Positions 59,318 to 64,000 of a DNA stretch of 64,000 nucleotides are shown here, one piece after another. Each line of letters starts with the position of its first letter. Within the stretch, counting starts at the first letter, position 1. Location: positions 55,879 to 119,878 of the forward strand of contig DATDPU010000155.1 of assembly GCA_035292585.1 (NCBI GenBank), given 5' to 3'. This DNA comes from DASSFZ01 sp035292585. Lineage in GTDB: Bacteria > Chloroflexota > Anaerolineae > Fen-1058. The notes beneath the pieces were generated by a model. The model ran no database searches. It was not told the DNA's origin and saw nothing but the letters and a program-made list of their open reading frames with translations. Made by a program: the position numbers and the translations under genes.

Positions 59318-60673
59318 TCAGCCTTTAAACACCGTTTCCATCAGCTCCGGCGCATAACGGCTCACCATATCGGTGTTGAGCAGGTTCGCCTGGCAAATCT
59401 CGGCGTAGAGCTCGCCGCTCTTGCGCAGCGTCCGGGTGCAGGTTTCCGGATCGAGTTCGATCAGCCCGAAGCGCAGGTTCCAGCCCTCGGCCCATTCGAA
59501 GTTGTCGGTCAAGGTCCAGTGATAGTAGCCCAGCACCGGCACGTTCTCGTTGATGGCGTGCCACACCTGCTTGAGGTGGTTGATCAGGAAGGCGGGACGC
59601 CGATCGTCATCGTGATCCGGGATGCCGTTTTCCGTGATGTAAAGCGGTTTACCGTAGCGGCCGAGTCGGCGCAGCAGGTGATACAGCCCGCGCGGATAGA
59701 CCTCGCCGTAGTTGCCATCGCTCATCTCACCCGCCCGATTCTGCAGGCGGCGACTGAAACCAGAGTCCGCTGCCTGGCGATCAAACTTGACCAGCTCGCG
59801 GGTGTAGTAGTCCAGGCCGATAAAGTCGACGGAGTTGCGCAACGCGCGCACCCGGCGTGAACCGACGAGGCGCGGTATGCGGCCGTACAACACGGCTTCG
59901 GCCATGCCCCGATTGACCAGCCGCTCGTGTACGCCGGTGAAGAAACGATCGAACGGCGAGCGCGGGTTCGCCGGTTCCAGATAGGCCATATTGTGTGCAA
60001 TGCCGACGCGCGCTTCGGGTTGCAGGCGATGCAGCGTGTGGTACGCGCCCGCATGACCCAGCAGCATATTTTCCACAACGTTTAGCATCAGTTTGAGATC
60101 GTTTTTGCCGGGCGGGAAAGTCGTTTGGTGGCGCACGCCGTCGCCCGCCGCTTGTAAGTAGCCCAGCGCGGCGTGGATCATCGGCTCGTTGATCGTGATC
60201 CAGAAATCGCACAGGTCTTTGAGGCGCTCGACCACTTTGGTCACATACCGCTCGAAGAGCGGCAAGATCTCGGGCGTCTCCCAACCGCCGCGTTCGGCGA
60301 TCCAGATCGGGTTGCTGAAGTGATGCAGCGTGACCAGCGGTTCGATGCCGCGCTCGCGCAGCGACTTGAGCATGAAGCGATAGCGCTCGAGGGCCGCGTC
60401 GTCGAACGCGCCTTCTTTCGGCTCGATACGGCTCCACTCGACGCCCAAGCGTTGCGCGTTGTTGTTCAGGCGAGCCATCCACTCCAGGTCGGTCAAAAAG
60501 CCGTCGCCCCACCAGTCGCAGGACTTCCCCGATTTCTGTCCGCCCGCGATATGGCCTTCGCCCTGTTCCCAGGCCCACCAATCGCTGTTGGTGTTTTCGC
60601 CTTCGGTCTGATACGGTGAAGTTGCGCAGCCCCACTTGAAGCCTTTGGGAAAGTAGAGTGTCACTTCGGCCAT
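59318..60673 (-). CDS. Glycoside hydrolase family 1 beta-glucosidase/galactosidase
   Basis: 451 residues. The acid/base Glu163 lies in TINEPMIHAA and the nucleophile Glu348 in LYITENGIPD. The N-terminal FPKGFKWGCATSPYQTEGE and the C-terminal HWTLTDNFEWAEGWNLRFGL are family hallmarks. It cleaves beta-linked disaccharides, probably in the cytoplasm because no signal peptide is visible. Start is at MAEVTLYF. Aglycone specificity cannot be read. Confidence 0.95.
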   Translation of the reverse strand: MAEVTLYFPKGFKWGCATSPYQTEGENTNSDWWAWEQGEGHIAGGQKSGKSCDWWGDGFLTDLEWMARLNNNAQRLGVEWSRIEPKEGAFDDAALERYRFMLKSLRERGIEPLVTLHHFSNPIWIAERGGWETPEILPLFERYVTKVVERLKDLCDFWITINEPMIHAALGYLQAAGDGVRHQTTFPPGKNDLKLMLNVVENMLLGHAGAYHTLHRLQPEARVGIAHNMAYLEPANPRSPFDRFFTGVHERLVNRGMAEAVLYGRIPRLVGSRRVRALRNSVDFIGLDYYTRELVKFDRQAADSGFSRRLQNRAGEMSDGNYGEVYPRGLYHLLRRLGRYGKPLYITENGIPDHDDDRRPAFLINHLKQVWHAINENVPVLGYYHWTLTDNFEWAEGWNLRFGLIELDPETCTRTLRKSGELYAEICQANLLNTDMVSRYAPELMETVFKG

Positions 60674-60773
60674 GCAGGTGTCCAGTTAGAGTTGGGAGTG
60701 AGAGTAAGACTTGAGAGTTTGAGTTTGGCGCTTGCGTTGATGATACCACCGGTCGCTATTCACTGGCTACGGT

Positions 60774-61622
60774 TCACTCCTTATGAGCGACCAGGCCGAA
60801 CGCTTCCGGCTTGCGCGTGATCCGGGTGAAGCCCGCAGCTTGCAGGCGGCGCACCACGCCTTTCAGCACGCGCTGACCCGATGAGCTATCCAGGTTGCCG
60901 ATGTAGTGGAACATGCGCCCGCCGCGCCGCAGCACGCGAAACAAACGCCGGTACATCTCTTCGGAATACAGCTCACCGGCCAGGCTGAAGGTCGGCGGGT
61001 CGTGGAGGATGCGAGAAAACGCGCCTGCTTCGAGATGCGGCGCCTCGGCAAAGGCGTCGCCGATGATCGGTTGAATCTTTGGGTTGTCGAATAACGCTTG
61101 CGACCACGGGTTGAGCCGCGCCACCCACTGGGCGGCCGGGTCGATCTCGATGGTGACAACTTGCGCGGCGGTCCGAGCGGCCTCGATCGCGGTATAACCC
61201 AGCCCGGTAGCGGTATCCAGGATACGACCCGTTAGCGGCGCAACCGCGCGGACTTTGCGCCGTGTGTCTTCAACCGGATCGATGTCTTTGATGCGGTGCA
61301 TCGGCAGCCCGGAGATCAGCAGCGTCGGCGCGCGTTGGGTAGGCATCAAGCTGTAGACGCGATCGAACTCCTCGGAGTAAACTTGAATCTTCTGCGCCCG
61401 GCCGTGTTCGATCACAAAGCAGCCGACTTCATCCGCAGCAATCTTTTCGAGCGTCTCCCACGTCAGCGTTTGCCCGTCCGACAATTCAACTCGATCTGCG
61501 TGCAAGCGCGCCTCGCCGGTCGTCAAACCTAGATCGAGCGAAGTGGTGGCGCGACTGCGATGTTCCCGTTTGGCCTGAATGAGCAGTCGAACCTGAATGC
61601 AGGATAACACGCTTCGATTCAT
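60774..61622 (-). CDS. Class I SAM-dependent methyltransferase
   Basis: About 282 residues. The SAM site ILDTATGLGYTAIEAA and the acidic strand-2 end VVTIEIDPAAQW are clear, with LHDPPTF as a likely catalytic/substrate motif and RRGGRMFHYIGN after it. The N-terminal 90 residues (ETLEKIAADEVGCFVIEHGR) are of unknown role. The region upstream of ATG 61622 is word-like (GTGCAGAATGTAGAATGAAT), so the true start may differ. Target unknown. Confidence 0.75.
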   Translation of the reverse strand: MNRSVLSCIQVRLLIQAKREHRSRATTSLDLGLTTGEARLHADRVELSDGQTLTWETLEKIAADEVGCFVIEHGRAQKIQVYSEEFDRVYSLMPTQRAPTLLISGLPMHRIKDIDPVEDTRRKVRAVAPLTGRILDTATGLGYTAIEAARTAAQVVTIEIDPAAQWVARLNPWSQALFDNPKIQPIIGDAFAEAPHLEAGAFSRILHDPPTFSLAGELYSEEMYRRLFRVLRRGGRMFHYIGNLDSSSGQRVLKGVVRRLQAAGFTRITRKPEAFGLVAHKE

Positions 61623-61643
61623 TCTACATTCTGCACTCCGCAT

Positions 61644-62210
61644 TCATCCTTTCAGCTCGTACCACCAAAACACCGCCACTTCCTTCAGGGCGCTATCCGC
61701 ATTAGAGTAAAAGTGATCGTCGAGGCCGCCCAACTGGAAGCCGAACTTCTGATAGAAGCGGCAGGCCGGCCAGTTGTTGGTCTGCGTTTCGCACACGATG
61801 CCGCGCAGCCCGGCTTCAACTGCCCACTCGACGGCGCGCTGCAGGAGCTGCCGGCCCCGGCCCTGCCCGCGATACGCGCGATCGACGAAGAGATGCCACA
61901 CATTGGCGGCCTGGCGCCAGTGCTCGGCTTCGACGTCGAGCAGGGCCACGGGGCGCTGGCCGTCTTCGACCAGTAAATAGAGACCAGCGTTCTGATGCAG
62001 CCGCTCGATCAACGCCGCGCGCTCACTGGCCTGAAAGTTGTAGTCGGTCGAGGCGAACGGCGGGTCGAGCGAGCGTTCAGTCAGCTCCCACACTACGCGC
62101 GCGCCGTCGATCGATTTCTTGAGGTCCAGGAAGCCTTGCGATTCGAAGTTGGCGTCGATCTGGTCGAGGTGCGGCACATCGGCCACGGTCAGCGCGCGAG
62201 TGGTGAGCAT
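61644..62210 (-). CDS. GNAT-family acetyltransferase
   Basis: 188 residues from ATG 62210 (MLTTRALT). The acetyl-CoA motif is visible as VDRAYRGQGRGRQLLQRAVE, followed by GIVCETQTNNWPACRFYQKF and GLDDHFYSNADSAL. This layout resembles streptothricin acetyltransferase-type GNATs, but the substrate is not deducible. The frame upstream to 62273 runs through word-like DNA and is not taken. Confidence 0.85.
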   Translation of the reverse strand: MLTTRALTVADVPHLDQIDANFESQGFLDLKKSIDGARVVWELTERSLDPPFASTDYNFQASERAALIERLHQNAGLYLLVEDGQRPVALLDVEAEHWRQAANVWHLFVDRAYRGQGRGRQLLQRAVEWAVEAGLRGIVCETQTNNWPACRFYQKFGFQLGGLDDHFYSNADSALKEVAVFWWYELKG

Positions 62211-62224
62211 GGTCAAATGTAGGA

Positions 62225-62275
62225 CACGACTTTGTAGGAGGCGATCTTGTCGTCGTCTGGAGACGACTCCCACAT
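62225..62275. repeat. Word-like palindrome CGTCTGGAGACG
   Basis: TTGTAGGAGGCGATC and TCGTCTGGAGACGACTCCCAC match, in variant form, the sequence at about 35760-35790. It lies between the aminotransferase and acetyltransferase genes. Confidence 0.5.
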
Positions 62276-62280
62276 AGAGT

Positions 62281-63693
62281 TTACAATTTGAAATATCGGC
62301 CCAGGTCCGGGTTCCAATCGACCGGACGATATTCGCCGGTGGCCGTGTCCTGCTGATACCGGCCGTAATACTTGCCGCGCGCGATGCGCTGCACCGCGTC
62401 GATCAACACGTCGACTTCTTCCGCCGTGTTGTACATCCCAAACGAGATGCGCACCATGCCGGGCATCTCGCGGCGGTCGCGGGCCTGCATCTGCCGGCGG
62501 ACATCCTCTGCTTCTTCCGGCGACAGGCCGAGCAGGTGCAGCAAGTAGGGGTGGGCGCAGAAACAACCGTTGCGCACGCCGATGCCGAACTCGGCGCCGA
62601 GGATCACCGCGACTAAAAAGTGCGACAGACCTTTGATGTTGAACGGGATCACGCCCAGCCGGCTGGTCGTCGAGGCGGGGTTCGGGTCGCCGTAAATCTC
62701 GACGCCGTCGATCGCGCGCAGCCGTTCGAGCGTGTAGGCAGTCAGCTCGGCTTCGTGATCGGCGATGGCTGTCATGCCGATCGCTTGCAGCGCCTTGGCC
62801 GCGGCGGCCAGGGCGACTGCGCCGACGACGTTCGGCGATCCAGCTTCATCCCGATCGGGCGGCTCGGCCCATTCGATCGAGTCGACGGTGACGATCTCGA
62901 TCGTCCCGCCGCCGCTGTAATCGGGCGCGCCGTGCGCGAAGGTGTCGCGGCGGCCGATCAGCGCGCCGGCGCCGAAAGGCGCATACATCTTGTGCGCCGA
63001 AATCGCCACATAATCCAGGTGCGCCGGATCGTCGAGCGCGCCGACGGAGATGGGACGGTGCGGCGCGAGCTGCGCGCCATCGACCAGGATTTGCGCGCCG
63101 GCCGCGTGGGCTTTCTCGGCCAGCCGATGGATCGGCGGCAGGAAGCCGGTGACGTTGGACGCGCCGGTGATGGCGACCAGCTTGAGACGGCCCGCATACC
63201 GTTCGAGCTTGCGATCGAAATCGGCTTCATCCAGCTCGCCTAGCCTGTTCGCCGTGACGTGATCGACCGTCGCCACGTTGCGCCAGGGCAGATCGTTGCT
63301 GTGATGTTCGAGCAGCGAGACCAGCACGACATCCTCTTTAGATAGCGGGAATCGTCGCGCCAGCTTATTGATCGCCTCGGTCGTGTTCTTGCCGAAGATG
63401 ACCACGTGCTCGCGGGGGTTCGCGCCGACGAACTTCGCGACGATCTCGCGCGCGTCGTCGTAAGCCTGTGTGGCGATACGGCTCTTGAAGCCGGCGCCGC
63501 GATGCACGCTGGAATACCAGCCCAGGAAATTGTTGACCGTATCCCGCACCTCGCTCAAGGCCGGCGTGGAGGCGGCGTTGTCGAAGTTGAGATAAGTTCG
63601 CGTCTCACCGTTGAGCAGCGGCACGCGCTGTTTCACGCCGACGATGCGTTCGCGCACCGCACTCATATCTGTGGTGAGGGAGGGTCTAAGCAT
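62281..63693 (-). CDS. Class V aminotransferase, cysteine-desulfurase-like
   Basis: 470 residues. NFDNAASTPAL is the N-terminal PLP-fold start, LEHHSNDLPWR and LVDGAQLAPH are family blocks, K235 in ISAHKMYAPFGAGAL is the PLP lysine, and a Cys-containing loop RNGCFCAHPYLLHLLG matches the position of the active cysteine in SufS/CsdA-like enzymes. It is longer than SufS (about 410) at the C-terminus. Cysteine or selenocysteine desulfurization is the likely activity, but no suf genes are adjacent. ATG at 63693 is preferred over 63666. Confidence 0.83.
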   Translation of the reverse strand: MLRPSLTTDMSAVRERIVGVKQRVPLLNGETRTYLNFDNAASTPALSEVRDTVNNFLGWYSSVHRGAGFKSRIATQAYDDAREIVAKFVGANPREHVVIFGKNTTEAINKLARRFPLSKEDVVLVSLLEHHSNDLPWRNVATVDHVTANRLGELDEADFDRKLERYAGRLKLVAITGASNVTGFLPPIHRLAEKAHAAGAQILVDGAQLAPHRPISVGALDDPAHLDYVAISAHKMYAPFGAGALIGRRDTFAHGAPDYSGGGTIEIVTVDSIEWAEPPDRDEAGSPNVVGAVALAAAAKALQAIGMTAIADHEAELTAYTLERLRAIDGVEIYGDPNPASTTSRLGVIPFNIKGLSHFLVAVILGAEFGIGVRNGCFCAHPYLLHLLGLSPEEAEDVRRQMQARDRREMPGMVRISFGMYNTAEEVDVLIDAVQRIARGKYYGRYQQDTATGEYRPVDWNPDLGRYFKL

Positions 63694-63750
63694 AATCGTC
63701 TCTTGAGTAGCCTGTTCCCTGAACGGTTATTAGTAAACAGTAGACTCTAT

Positions 63751-63854
63751 CGGAAATAACAGCGTAGCATAGCGCCTCGTGCGCGTTCTCGCACGATTTC
63801 GACGCCCACAACCCCACACGGGGGCGCAAGCAGGGGGCTATGCGACTATTTCCG
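63751..63854. repeat. Palindromic element with CGGAAATA/TATTTCCG ends
   Basis: CGGAAATA (63751-63758) and TATTTCCG (63847-63854) flank a copy of the GTAGCATAGC...GGCTATGCGAC palindromic family. It lies upstream of the class V aminotransferase gene and downstream of the last partial gene. Confidence 0.55.
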
Positions 63855-63867
63855 CTACAGCCTAGTA

Positions 63868-64000
63868 TTACAGCGCAAAGTTGCCAGAAGCAGTAAGCTG
63901 CTCCAACCTCGTTTTGCGATGTGAGAGGTAGGCCACATGATTACGCTTCTGGTAGTAGCGGATCAACTGCAGCGCGGCCGCCGCATCGAAGTCGGGTTTG
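63868..64000 (-). CDS. 3' end of an unidentified protein gene
   Basis: A minus-strand frame open at the right edge of the window reads DFDAAAALQLIRYYQKRNHV then AYLSHRKTRLEQLTASGNF and ends AL-TAA at 63868-63870. Composition looks coding. Only 43 codons are visible, which is too little to name a family. Confidence 0.6.
   Translation of the reverse strand, partial: KPDFDAAAALQLIRYYQKRNHVAYLSHRKTRLEQLTASGNFAL

Overview
The window is GC-rich, densely coded DNA that most resembles a member of the Chloroflexota (Anaerolineae-like). This assignment is inference. It rests on secreted proteins ending in a YLPV-V/I-LK tail, very large multi-GAF histidine kinases, NB-ARC/TPR regulators, many small palindromic elements, and short word-like low-complexity DNA in and between genes. 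No rRNA gene is present to confirm it.

Layout. 1-2.5 kb: 3' part of an NB-ARC/TPR regulator and a terminator. 2.6-8.1 kb: [NiFe]-hydrogenase maturation operon hypA-hypF-hypC-hypD-hypE, without hypB or hydrogenase subunits. 8.2-10.4 kb: citrate synthase and an esterase. 10.4-16.1 kb, minus strand: PCYCGC lipoprotein, CuA-type cupredoxin, NapH/NosR-like Fe-S membrane protein, CuA-cytochrome c fusion, a DUF1573-like protein read through an in-frame TGA, and a radical SAM/SPASM enzyme. 16.4-27 kb, plus strand: GAF histidine kinase and NarL-type regulator, fatty-acid desaturase, receiver protein, catalase-like protein, three related membrane proteins, methyltransferase. 27-36.8 kb, minus strand: thioredoxin-reductase-like flavoprotein, malic enzyme, lone Lrp/AsnC ligand-binding domain, serA, serC, trpB2, GHKL ATPase, ornithine cyclodeaminase-like protein. 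37-44.8 kb: peroxiredoxin with an in-frame TGA at its peroxidatic position, two secreted proteins, a CASTOR/POLLUX-like channel, and several miniature elements. 44.9-52 kb: two giant histidine kinases overlapping by four bases. 52-64 kb: LysM lipoprotein and PlsC, an 89-bp tandem array, rsmA and a YabE-like protein, a large-type SRP RNA, an ArsR/SRPBCC/DinB group, tRNA-Ser(GGA), GH1 glucosidase, methyltransferase, acetyltransferase, aminotransferase class V, and the end of one more gene.

The strongest unusual signals are two probable selenoproteins. The DUF1573-like one has an in-frame TGA followed at bacterial SECIS distance by a perfect hairpin, and it lies in the same direction as a copper/iron-sulfur electron-transfer cluster that I cannot match to a named system. 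The second is a 1-Sec peroxiredoxin. Three element classes shape the rest: miniature inverted-repeat elements with visible target duplications, two of which supply or flank stop codons; palindromic repeats, one amplified into an array that carries copies of the rsmA 3' end; and word-like low-complexity DNA inserted in frame in hypF and rsmA.

All calls come from reading the sequence. No database search, structure prediction or folding program was run.
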